Below, piece after piece: positions 1 to 5,267 of a DNA stretch of 8,466 nt. The translations under genes were made by a program, and so were the position numbers. Source of the stretch: JAWXVD01 sp044425705 (GTDB taxonomy: Bacteria; Bacillota; Clostridia; Lachnospirales; Lachnospiraceae); NCBI GenBank assembly GCA_044425705.1, contig JAWXVD010000143.1, positions 1 through 8,466 on the forward strand, written 5' to 3'. The notes below the pieces were generated by a model. It had not been told where the DNA came from, searched no databases, and was given only the letters and a program-made list of their open reading frames with translations. The stretch's first letter is position 1; every line of letters begins with the position of its first letter.

Positions 1-181
1 TGCCTGTGAGGCAGTGGCGGGATTATGTAATTATGCCACAGAACAATGGGGCATCAAGAATTTTACAGCGGTGATTCATGTTGAAAATAAATCCTCTGAA
101 AAACTAGTAGAAAATCTAGGGTTTCAAAGGAGTGATATTGAGGGATCTTTTGCAACTTGGCGAAAAACGATGAAAAGATAA
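1..181 (+). CDS. GNAT-family N-acetyltransferase, C-terminal fragment (5' end outside window)
   Basis: The frame beginning at base 2 is open from the window edge to a TAA at 179-181 and gives 59 residues. They end with the pattern typical of GNAT (RimJ/RimL-like) acetyltransferases: a helix with 'YATEQWG', then 'FTAVIHVENKSSEKLVENLGF', in which the N-x-x-S-x-K-L-x-E-x-L-G-F motif forms the last helix of the acetyl-CoA fold. Such enzymes transfer an acetyl group from acetyl-CoA to an amine; the substrate cannot be told from this piece. It is convergent with the AraC-type gene and is probably unrelated to the sugar cluster downstream. The family is fairly certain; the specific function is unknown. 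Confidence 0.75.
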   Translation, partial: ACEAVAGLCNYATEQWGIKNFTAVIHVENKSSEKLVENLGFQRSDIEGSFATWRKTMKR

Positions 182-183
182 TG

Positions 184-209
184 GTTACAGTTCACATGTG
201 ACTTGTAAC
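184..209. repeat. Inverted repeat between convergent genes, possible weak bidirectional terminator
   Basis: The arms GTTACA (184-189) and TGTAAC (204-209) pair perfectly, and the interior CACATGTG (193-200) is itself a palindrome, so the whole 26 bp folds around 196/197 with one mismatch and one G-T pair. It sits 3 bp after the acetyltransferase stop and 33 bp beyond the end of the convergent regulator gene. No clear T run follows on either strand, so a terminator role is only a guess. Confidence 0.35.
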
Positions 210-241
210 AGACAATGCTATTGTGTTTTGGATGTGTCTAA

Positions 242-1078
242 TTACCACTGTCTACGATAAGATAATGGAGTGACAGACTCCATATTTTTAAATACCTTAA
301 TAAAATATCCCACGTCAGAAAAACCACAAAGTTCTGAAATTTCTTCTACTGAGTAGTCGGAAAATCGCAAATACGATTTACTTTGAGAAATGCGTTGGGC
401 AATCAAGTCTGTATTAATGGTGGTTCCAAATGCTTTTTTATATTCCCGCAGCAAATGGTATTTGCTGATAAAAAAAAGTGCAGATAAGGATTCTAAGGTT
501 ATTTTTTCTTGATAATGCTCTAATATATAGGTACGAACTTGATTTAGTTTTCGCGAGAGGGATACATTAGTTTGGGTTTTGGATTTATGCTCAGTAATGA
601 TAATGGTTAATAAATCGGTGATATATTTATGAGTAAATAATTCTGTGTGTTGTAATTTTTCTTCTTGTAGTTGATAAAGAGTTTCGTGCAGTGTTGCATA
701 TGCGGTTAAATCGTCAGGTCGAAAAACAAAGGATTCATTGTTTTTCATAAAGTTCATGTGAAAATGTTCGCAATAGTTACCACTATAATGTATCCATTTC
801 AAAGTCCAAGGGGCAAATGTACTACTTTCATGAGAGTACTCTTGACGGCAATCTAGAAATGCACAGTCACCAGCCTCAAGAAGGATTCGTTGTTTGTTTT
901 GTGTAATGTATCCGGTGCCAGTCAATACCATGATGAATAGAAAAGAATGTAATCCATCACGTTTGTTAATATGGGATTCTAAACTAGTCAATGTACCAAT
1001 TTCTTGTAAATATAAATAGTGAGATTTGGCGTAGGAAGAAGGGGTAACAATAATACGAGTAGATATTGTATTGCTCAA
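242..1078 (-). CDS. AraC-family transcriptional regulator with N-terminal cupin sensor domain
   Basis: This 278-residue protein has the normal length and architecture of a ligand-responsive AraC/XylS regulator. Residues about 20-140 form the cupin-like sensing domain, with 'GTGYI' at 54-58, 'LLEAGDCAFLDC' at 66-77 and the aromatic 'WIHYSG' at 95-100, common in sugar-responsive members. Residues about 177-278 carry two helix-turn-helix units: the first around 193-218 ('ITLESLSALFFISKYHL') and the second around 243-276, ending in the family signature 'GFSDVGYFIKVFK...TPLSYRR'. The start is a TTG at 1078-1076; GGAGG lies 5 nt upstream on this strand, so the rare start is well supported. The gene is transcribed away from the polysaccharide cluster. 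It may control a carbohydrate gene elsewhere or act in the shared upstream region; ligand and targets cannot be read from the sequence. Confidence 0.9.
   Translation of the reverse strand: MSNTISTRIIVTPSSYAKSHYLYLQEIGTLTSLESHINKRDGLHSFLFIMVLTGTGYITQNKQRILLEAGDCAFLDCRQEYSHESSTFAPWTLKWIHYSGNYCEHFHMNFMKNNESFVFRPDDLTAYATLHETLYQLQEEKLQHTELFTHKYITDLLTIIITEHKSKTQTNVSLSRKLNQVRTYILEHYQEKITLESLSALFFISKYHLLREYKKAFGTTINTDLIAQRISQSKSYLRFSDYSVEEISELCGFSDVGYFIKVFKNMESVTPLSYRRQW
265..289 (+). terminator. Possible intrinsic terminator for the acetyltransferase transcript
   Basis: ATGGAGT (265-271) and ACTCCAT (277-283) form a perfect 7-bp stem with a 5-nt loop, followed by ATTTTTA on the + strand. It lies 84 bp past the acetyltransferase stop, inside the last codons of the opposite-strand regulator gene. 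Overlapping terminators of this kind occur between convergent genes, but part of the symmetry could be a by-product of the coding sequence. Confidence 0.35.
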
Positions 1079-1091
1079 AAAGGCCTCCGTT

Positions 1092-1146
1092 CTACAGGGA
1101 ACTTCTAATCACTCTAGTGCCAAGATTTATTAGAGGTTTCCTGTGG
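1092..1146. repeat. Long imperfect inverted repeat upstream of the AraC-type gene
   Basis: ACAGGGAACTTCTAAT (1094-1109) and ATTAGAGGTTTCCTGT (1129-1144) are complementary at 14 of 16 positions, and the other two would be G-U pairs in + strand RNA. C1092-G1146 and a T-G pair extend it, and the loop is 19 nt. On the + strand it would be an almost unbroken 18-bp RNA hairpin; on the - strand the two wobbles become C-A mismatches. It lies 16-68 bp upstream of the regulator start, so it could be an operator, a leader hairpin or a relic element. The 10-bp palindrome GCATATATGC at 1146-1155 abuts it. Confidence 0.55.
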
Positions 1147-1177
1147 CATATATGCTCCGTTATGTAATGATTTTTTG

Positions 1178-1321
1178 GAAAATTTAATAGCAATATATTA
1201 CCATTAGAAGGCAATATAGTCAATTGAAACATTGTGATATACATAGTAAGATATGATTTGGTTAGCAATAGTGAGGTGAAGTCATGATGTTGCTATGAAA
1301 ATTTTAAAAGCAAAATATTAC
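1178..1321 (+). repeat. Pair of near-identical AT-rich direct repeats about 120 bp apart
   Basis: Copy 1 (1178-1201) and copy 2 (1297-1321) both read GAAAATTT, then AA, then AGCAA, then ATATTAC, differing at two bases plus one inserted T. In each case a -10-like hexamer follows at the same offset: TATAGT at 1215-1220 and TATAAT at 1335-1340, exactly 120 bp apart. TAGCAATA occurs at 1188-1195 and again at 1263-1270, and GCAATATA occurs at 1190 and 1211, 21 bp apart. These may be protein-binding sites or traces of an old duplication; AT richness raises the odds of coincidence. Confidence 0.4.
1224..1252 (+). promoter_or_regulatory. Candidate sigma-A-type promoter for the GDP-fucose operon
   Basis: TTGAAA (1224-1229) and TAAGAT (1247-1252) are separated by the optimal 17 bp, matching the vegetative consensus at 5/6 and 4/6. 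Transcription would start near 1259 and include the whole hairpin-rich leader. A second perfect -10 (TATAAT, 1335-1340) has no recognisable -35 but lies behind a repeated element, so an activator-dependent promoter there is an alternative. Confidence 0.45.
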
Positions 1322-1334
1322 AGTAAAATTGGAT

Positions 1335-1340
1335 TATAAT
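1335..1340 (+). promoter_or_regulatory. Perfect -10 hexamer TATAAT without a matching -35
   Basis: TATAAT at 1335-1340 lies about 18 bp before the first leader hairpin, which would place a transcription start near 1347. The expected -35 region (about 1312-1317, AAAATA) does not match TTGACA and falls inside the second AT-rich repeat copy. This would fit a promoter needing an activator bound at the repeat, but it is unproven. Confidence 0.3.
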
Positions 1341-1357
1341 GTTGGAATGAGAGGAAA

Positions 1358-1457
1358 GGGTGAAAAATAAATTCGATAATTTATTTTTACACCCAAGTGT
1401 TTGTGAAGAAGCGTCACAAACACAAATGATCCTAGACCAGAATTTGATATTCTGGTC
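1358..1457 (+). promoter_or_regulatory. Structured 5' leader of the gmd operon: three consecutive strong hairpins
   Basis: Three hairpins sit within 100 nt. Hairpin 1 (1358-1394) pairs GGGTG and AAAAATAAATT with AATTTATTTTT and CACCC: 16 bp with one bulged A (1389) and loop CGAT. Hairpin 2 (1397-1423) pairs GTGTTTGTGA with TCACAAACAC: 10 perfect bp, 7-nt loop. Hairpin 3 (1435-1457) pairs GACCAGAAT with ATTCTGGTC: 9 perfect bp, 5-nt loop. None is followed by a T run, so they are not ordinary intrinsic terminators. They lie downstream of both promoter candidates and end 24 nt before the gmd SD sequence. I do not recognise a named riboswitch or leader class. The in-frame GTG at 1360 lies inside the first stem. 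Confidence 0.65.
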
Positions 1458-1491
1458 AGGTTTCTCAGCAAGCTTCGAAATGGAGGGAAAT

Positions 1492-2559
1492 ATGAAAAAA
1501 GTTGCATTTATTACAGGAATTACAGGACAGGATGGTTCTTATTTGGCAGAATTTTTATTAGGAAAAGGATATGAGGTTCATGGATTGATTCGTAGACACA
1601 GTTTGCAAAATACAAAACGTATTGACCATATTATCAATTCGCCATATCATAACGTATCGTTCTTTTTGCATTTTGCAGATACCACAGACTCTAGTAACTT
1701 AATGAGGTTGATTTCTAAAATCAAACCAACAGAAGTATACAATTTAGCGGCACAGTCTCATGTAGGTGTTTCCTTTGATGTACCAGAATACACAGCAGAA
1801 GCAACAGGAGTAAGTACATTAAAGTTATTAGAAGCAGTAAGATTATTTGGAGGTCCATGTGCATTTTATCAAGCGTCTACTTCTGAATTGTTTGGTGGAT
1901 TAGAAGAAACAGCACCACAAAGTGAAACCACACCTTTTTATCCTAAGAGTCCATACGGTGTGGCAAAATTATACTCTTATTGGATTACAGTTAATTATAG
2001 AGAATCCTATAATATGTTTGCATGCAATGGTATTTTGTTCAATCATGAATCTCCAAGAAGAGGTGAAAATTTCGTAACTAGAAAAATTACATTGGCAATT
2101 GCTAATATTATGGCTGGAAAACAAGAAAAATTATCGTTAGGAAATATGAATGCAAAAAGAGATTGGGGATTTGCAGGAGATTACGTAGAAGGTATGTGGT
2201 TGATGCTTCAACAAGACAAAGCGGAAGATTATGTATTGGCAACTAACAAAACATATACAGTGCGTGAGTTTGTAGAATCTGCTTTTGCTTGCGTTGGAAT
2301 CGATATTATATGGAAAGGCACAGGTATCAATGAAAAAGGGTATGATGGGAAGACTGGGAAATTATTAGTAGATGTGAATCCAGAATTTTATCGTCCAGCA
2401 GAGGTAGAATTCCTTTGGGGAGATTCTACTAAGGCAGAAACAAAATTAGGATGGAAACGACGTGTAGACTTTCAAGGATTAGTATCTATGATGGTAGATG
2501 AAGATATGAAAGAGATTTGTGGAATCAGTGCAGAAGATTTTAAGAATAGAAAGAAATAG
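1492..2559 (+). CDS. gmd: GDP-mannose 4,6-dehydratase
   Basis: This 355-residue cytoplasmic enzyme converts GDP-D-mannose to GDP-4-keto-6-deoxy-D-mannose, the first committed step to GDP-L-fucose. It is an extended short-chain dehydrogenase. The Rossmann motif TGITGQDG is at 8-15, the catalytic triad is visible as T130 (in STSELFG), Y155 and K159 (SPYGVAK), and the partner acid is E132. The GDP-sugar site is shown by 'NHESPRRGENFVTRKI' at 184-199, 'RDWGFAGDYVEGMW' at 223-236 and 'RPAEVEFLWGD' at 301-311. I chose ATG 1492 because GGAGG lies 5 nt upstream and the protein then begins exactly at the family start. An in-frame GTG at 1360 would add 44 residues that resemble nothing in the family and are encoded by the hairpin leader. 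The gene ends 11 nt before fcl. Confidence 0.97.
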   Translation: MKKVAFITGITGQDGSYLAEFLLGKGYEVHGLIRRHSLQNTKRIDHIINSPYHNVSFFLHFADTTDSSNLMRLISKIKPTEVYNLAAQSHVGVSFDVPEYTAEATGVSTLKLLEAVRLFGGPCAFYQASTSELFGGLEETAPQSETTPFYPKSPYGVAKLYSYWITVNYRESYNMFACNGILFNHESPRRGENFVTRKITLAIANIMAGKQEKLSLGNMNAKRDWGFAGDYVEGMWLMLQQDKAEDYVLATNKTYTVREFVESAFACVGIDIIWKGTGINEKGYDGKTGKLLVDVNPEFYRPAEVEFLWGDSTKAETKLGWKRRVDFQGLVSMMVDEDMKEICGISAEDFKNRKK

Positions 2560-2570
2560 GAGTGGAAATC

Positions 2571-3521
2571 ATGTTGCAAATATGTAAAACAGATAAAATT
2601 TATGTGGCAGGACATAGAGGAATGGTGGGCAATGCCATTGTAGAAAACTTAAAAGCAAAAGGATATGAAAATGTCATAGGAAGAACACATAAAGAGTTGG
2701 ATTTAACAAATCAAGCAGCCGTAGAAGCTTTTTTTGTTGAGGAAACGCCAGATGTTGTTGTTTTAGCAGCTGCAAAAGTAGGCGGAATCCATGCAAATAA
2801 TACGGCTCCAGCAGAATTTGCTTATGAAAACTTACAGATACAATGTAATGTGATCAAATGCTGTCATGATTTTAGAGTAAAGAAGTTACTGTTTCTAGGA
2901 AGCACCTGTATTTACCCTAAAATGGCAGAGCAACCTATCATTGAAGATGCTTTATTAACAGGTCCACTAGAAGAAACAAATGAGGCATACGCAATTGCTA
3001 AAATTGCGGGACTTAAAATGTGCCAATTTTATAAAAGACAATATGGTGATAATTTTATCAGCTGTATGCCTACAAACCTATACGGGCCAGGTGATAATTA
3101 TGATTTACATGGTTCCCATGTGGTGCCAGCCATGATTCGTAAATTTCACGAAGCAAAAGAGGCAAAAAGGGAAAGTGTAGAACTTTGGGGAAGCGGCACA
3201 CCACTTCGTGAATTTCTTTATGTTGAGGATATGGCAGACGCTTGTGTGTATCTGTTGGAAAATTATGAAGAAGAACAGCATGTGAACATAGGTACAGGAA
3301 AAGAAGTAAGTATTAGAGAATTGGCAGAATTAGTGCAAAAATGCGTAGGATATGAAGGCGAAATCATTTGGAATTCGGAAATGCCAGACGGCACACCAAG
3401 AAAATTAACAAGTGTGGATAAACTGCATGGACTTGGATGGCATTATAAGGTAGAATTAGAAGAGGGTATGAAATTAGCCTATCAATGGTTTAAAGACCAT
3501 ATTGATTCTGCAAGAATGTAG
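2571..3521 (+). CDS. fcl: GDP-L-fucose synthase (GDP-4-keto-6-deoxymannose 3,5-epimerase/4-reductase)
   Basis: This 316-residue NADPH-dependent enzyme epimerises and reduces the Gmd product to GDP-L-fucose. The nucleotide-binding motif GHRGMVG is at 14-20 and LAAAKVGGI at 65-73. All catalytic residues known from the E. coli enzyme are present with matching spacing: S111 and C113 (in GSTCIYP), Y140 and K144 (YAIAK), and H183 (SHVVPA). NLYGP at 169-173 is also typical. ATG 2571 is preferred to the in-frame GTG at 2562 because GGAG (2559-2562), overlapping that GTG, then sits 8 nt upstream. It follows gmd by 11 nt, so the two are almost certainly cotranscribed. Gmd plus this enzyme completes de novo GDP-fucose synthesis. 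Nothing is missing or odd. Confidence 0.97.
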   Translation: MLQICKTDKIYVAGHRGMVGNAIVENLKAKGYENVIGRTHKELDLTNQAAVEAFFVEETPDVVVLAAAKVGGIHANNTAPAEFAYENLQIQCNVIKCCHDFRVKKLLFLGSTCIYPKMAEQPIIEDALLTGPLEETNEAYAIAKIAGLKMCQFYKRQYGDNFISCMPTNLYGPGDNYDLHGSHVVPAMIRKFHEAKEAKRESVELWGSGTPLREFLYVEDMADACVYLLENYEEEQHVNIGTGKEVSIRELAELVQKCVGYEGEIIWNSEMPDGTPRKLTSVDKLHGLGWHYKVELEEGMKLAYQWFKDHIDSARM

Positions 3522-3556
3522 AAATAAAAATGTAAGTGATGGAAAAGGAGAAGTCT

Positions 3557-4624
3557 ATGCGAACATATAGTGTAATAATGGCAGGTGGAGGTGGCACAAG
3601 ATTTTGGCCATTATCTAGAAAAGAATTGCCAAAACAATTTTTAAATCTTTCGGGAAAAGATAGTATGATTAATGAGACCATAGATCGCCTTTCTTCTTTT
3701 ACAGACACAGAAGATATTTATGTAGTAACCAACCAAGCCCATGAGGATTATACGGCAGAAATCACCTTTGGAAAAATGGAAAAAGAACACATTCTAGGAG
3801 AGCCAGCTGCAAGAAATACAGCTGCTTGTATCGGGTACGCAGCAATGGAAATTTTGAAAAAGCGCGGTGATGGCATCATGTGTATTGTGCCTTCTGATCA
3901 TTTCATTGAAAATCAAATAGAATTTAAACGTGTTATGGAACGAGCTGTGGCAGTGGTAAAAGAAACAGATCAGTTGGTAACCATTGGCATTAAACCGACA
4001 TTTCCATCAACAGGTTATGGATATATTCATGCAGAGAAAGAAGAGGGGCAGGATTTTAGTAAGGTTATAGAATTTGTGGAAAAACCTGATTTAGATTGTG
4101 CCAAAGCTTATCTAGAGACAGGAAAATTTGCATGGAATAGCGGTATGTTTATATGGAAAGCATCTACTATTTTACAATATTTTAAAGAGCTATTACCTGA
4201 TATCTACAGATGCTTGGAAGAAATTGGAACAGCCATGAACACAGACCAAGAAAAAGCAGTATTGAACAAAGTTTATCCAGTGATACCAAAGATATCCATT
4301 GATTATGGTATTATGGAACGTGCCAAAGGTGTGGTCATGCTAGAAGGTGATTTTGGGTGGAATGATGTAGGAAGCTTCGATGCACTAGAGAATATTTATA
4401 CACCAGATGAAAAAAATAATATTGCACAAGGTTTGCATATCGATATAGACAGTAAAAACTGTATCTTTTATGGAAAAAATAAATTGATTGCTACCATTGG
4501 TTTGGAAGATACCATTGTGGTGGAATCAGAAGATGCTATTTTGGTGTGTGCAAAGGATAAGGCGCAACAGGTAAAAGATATTGTGAGTATGTTAGAAGAA
4601 AAGGGAATGGAAAAATATCTGTAA
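3557..4624 (+). CDS. manC: Mannose-1-phosphate guanylyltransferase (GDP-mannose pyrophosphorylase)
   Basis: This 355-residue cytoplasmic enzyme forms GDP-mannose from mannose-1-phosphate and GTP, supplying the substrate of Gmd. The nucleotidyltransferase signature GGGGTRFWPLSR is at 10-21 with LPKQ at 24-27. Further family motifs are PSDHFI 112-117, GYGYIH 153-158, FVEKPD 173-178, WNSGMFIW 193-200, SIDYGIMERA 247-256 and GDFGWNDVGSF 264-274. It is the short form without the C-terminal phosphomannose isomerase domain of the bifunctional enzymes. ATG 3557 has AAGGAG 6 nt upstream and starts right at the catalytic fold, so it is preferred to GTG 3536 or ATG 3539. It lies 35 nt after fcl and is probably the third gene of the same operon. 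The isomerase and phosphomannomutase needed to make mannose-1-phosphate are not in the window. Confidence 0.96.
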   Translation: MRTYSVIMAGGGGTRFWPLSRKELPKQFLNLSGKDSMINETIDRLSSFTDTEDIYVVTNQAHEDYTAEITFGKMEKEHILGEPAARNTAACIGYAAMEILKKRGDGIMCIVPSDHFIENQIEFKRVMERAVAVVKETDQLVTIGIKPTFPSTGYGYIHAEKEEGQDFSKVIEFVEKPDLDCAKAYLETGKFAWNSGMFIWKASTILQYFKELLPDIYRCLEEIGTAMNTDQEKAVLNKVYPVIPKISIDYGIMERAKGVVMLEGDFGWNDVGSFDALENIYTPDEKNNIAQGLHIDIDSKNCIFYGKNKLIATIGLEDTIVVESEDAILVCAKDKAQQVKDIVSMLEEKGMEKYL

Positions 4625-4723
4625 GGTGATTATAAGGTATAAAAACACCTGGTGAGCATATATAGCTGAACTGTTGCGATTTATCTATGTAGATGCATAG
4701 AAACTTCCTAAAGAGTTATATAA

Positions 4724-4806
4724 TGGCGAAAAATGCGATAACCTTATATTTACGAACTTATTTATACATGATATGATTTTTTAGTGGTCGCCAAGATACG
4801 ACAAAA
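4724..4806. promoter_or_regulatory. Cluster of 0A-box-like sites upstream of the Spo0A-domain gene
   Basis: Three sequences resemble the Spo0A binding site (core TGNCGAA, fuller form TTTGTCGAA). TGGCGAA at 4724-4730 on the + strand matches the core fully. TGGCGAC at 4793-4787 on the - strand has one mismatch. TTTGTCGTA at 4805-4797 on the - strand has one mismatch to the 9-mer. The first and last flank the promoter candidate at 4749-4777. A single core match is expected by chance a few times in this window (one occurs in the acetyltransferase gene and one in a glycosyltransferase gene), so only the grouping beside a Spo0A-domain gene is meaningful. Confidence 0.35.
4749..4777 (+). promoter_or_regulatory. 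Candidate extended -10 promoter for the Spo0A-domain gene and downstream genes
   Basis: TTTACG (4749-4754) and TATGAT (4772-4777) are 17 bp apart, and TGA immediately precedes the -10, giving the extended TGN motif. Transcription would start near 4784, leaving a leader of about 50 nt before ATG 4834. A second -10-like TATAAT at 4719-4724 lacks a -35. The 209-bp gap after manC, unlike the short spacers inside the fucose genes, supports a separate promoter here, although no clear terminator follows manC. Confidence 0.5.
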
Positions 4807-4833
4807 TCTAGGATGTATTGTGAGGGAGTAGGG

Positions 4834-5208
4834 ATGAGATTAGAAGAATATATGCGGTTTCAATTAGAACGGTTCGTTACAAGAATTATGATAGAGTTAG
4901 GAGTACCAGCACATTTGCGAGGATATCACTATCTGAGAGATGCTATTGTAAGAGCCATAGAAAATATGGAATTGGTAGGAAGTGTTACCAAACTTTTGTA
5001 TCCAGAAACTGCAAAAAGATATCATACTTCGGAACAAAAGGTGGAGAGGGCCATTAGAAATGCTGTTGAAGTCTCGTGGATGAGAGGAAGCTGTGAAGAA
5101 TTTGAAGAGATATTCGGGTATTCTAGAGAAAGTGGAAAAGGCAGACCTACCAACAGTGAGTACATAGCAAAAATTGCTGATAAAGTTCGTTTGGACTTTA
5201 AGTTATAA
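4834..5208 (+). CDS. Stand-alone Spo0A-type C-terminal DNA-binding protein (no receiver domain)
   Basis: This 124-residue protein corresponds almost entirely to the DNA-binding half of the sporulation master regulator Spo0A, normally about 267 residues with an N-terminal receiver domain. Matching landmarks are 'LGVPAHLRGYHYLRDAI' at 22-38, 'ELVGSVTKLLYPETAKRY' at 46-63, the recognition helix 'KVERAIRNAVEVSWMRG' at 69-85, 'FGYS' at 94-97 and 'RPTNSEYIAKIADKVRL' at 104-120. Only about 13 N-terminal residues precede the domain, so no phosphoacceptor aspartate exists and the protein is not switched by the phosphorelay in the usual way. In Bacillus Spo0A, removing the receiver relieves inhibition, so constitutive binding is a reasonable inference. 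ATG 4834 follows GAGGGAG; ATG 4813 has no SD. Its place inside a glycan cluster suggests local control, possibly including its own promoter. Confidence 0.93.
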   Translation: MRLEEYMRFQLERFVTRIMIELGVPAHLRGYHYLRDAIVRAIENMELVGSVTKLLYPETAKRYHTSEQKVERAIRNAVEVSWMRGSCEEFEEIFGYSRESGKGRPTNSEYIAKIADKVRLDFKL

Positions 5209-5246
5209 ATGTGGTAAAATATACACCTAGAAAGTATGTGAAGGGA

Positions 5247-5262
5247 CGAGTTTTTTTACTCG
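5247..5262 (+). promoter_or_regulatory. Small hairpin between SD-like sequence and start codon
   Basis: CGAGT (5247-5251) and ACTCG (5258-5262) form a perfect 5-bp stem with a six-T loop. The only good SD-like sequence nearby, GAAGGGA (5240-5246), lies directly upstream, 21 nt or more from the start codons GTG 5268 and ATG 5274. Folding would bring it within normal initiation distance. With T residues in the loop rather than after the stem, it does not look like a terminator. Confidence 0.35.
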
Positions 5263-5267
5263 AATAA

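Noticed and set aside
158..164. TGGCGAA 0A-box core
   Set aside because: It is inside the acetyltransferase coding region, far from any relevant promoter; it illustrates the chance rate of the motif.
1079..1491. Invertible promoter or phase-variation switch, considered because of the many inverted repeats
   Set aside because: The repeats are short hairpin-type pairs with small loops; I see no matching inverted pair flanking a promoter-sized segment and no recombinase gene in the window.
1079..1491. JUMPstart/ops antitermination element common before polysaccharide operons
   Set aside because: No GGCGGTAG-type sequence is present on the + strand of the leader.
3490..3708. 72-codon open frame on the - strand across the fcl/manC junction
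   Set aside because: It is a shadow of two clear biosynthetic genes, has no family resemblance and no supporting SD context.
4624..4650. AGGTG/CACCT stem at the manC stop codon as a terminator
   Set aside because: Only 5 bp with a 17-nt loop and no T run afterwards; too weak to call, so read-through from manC is left open.
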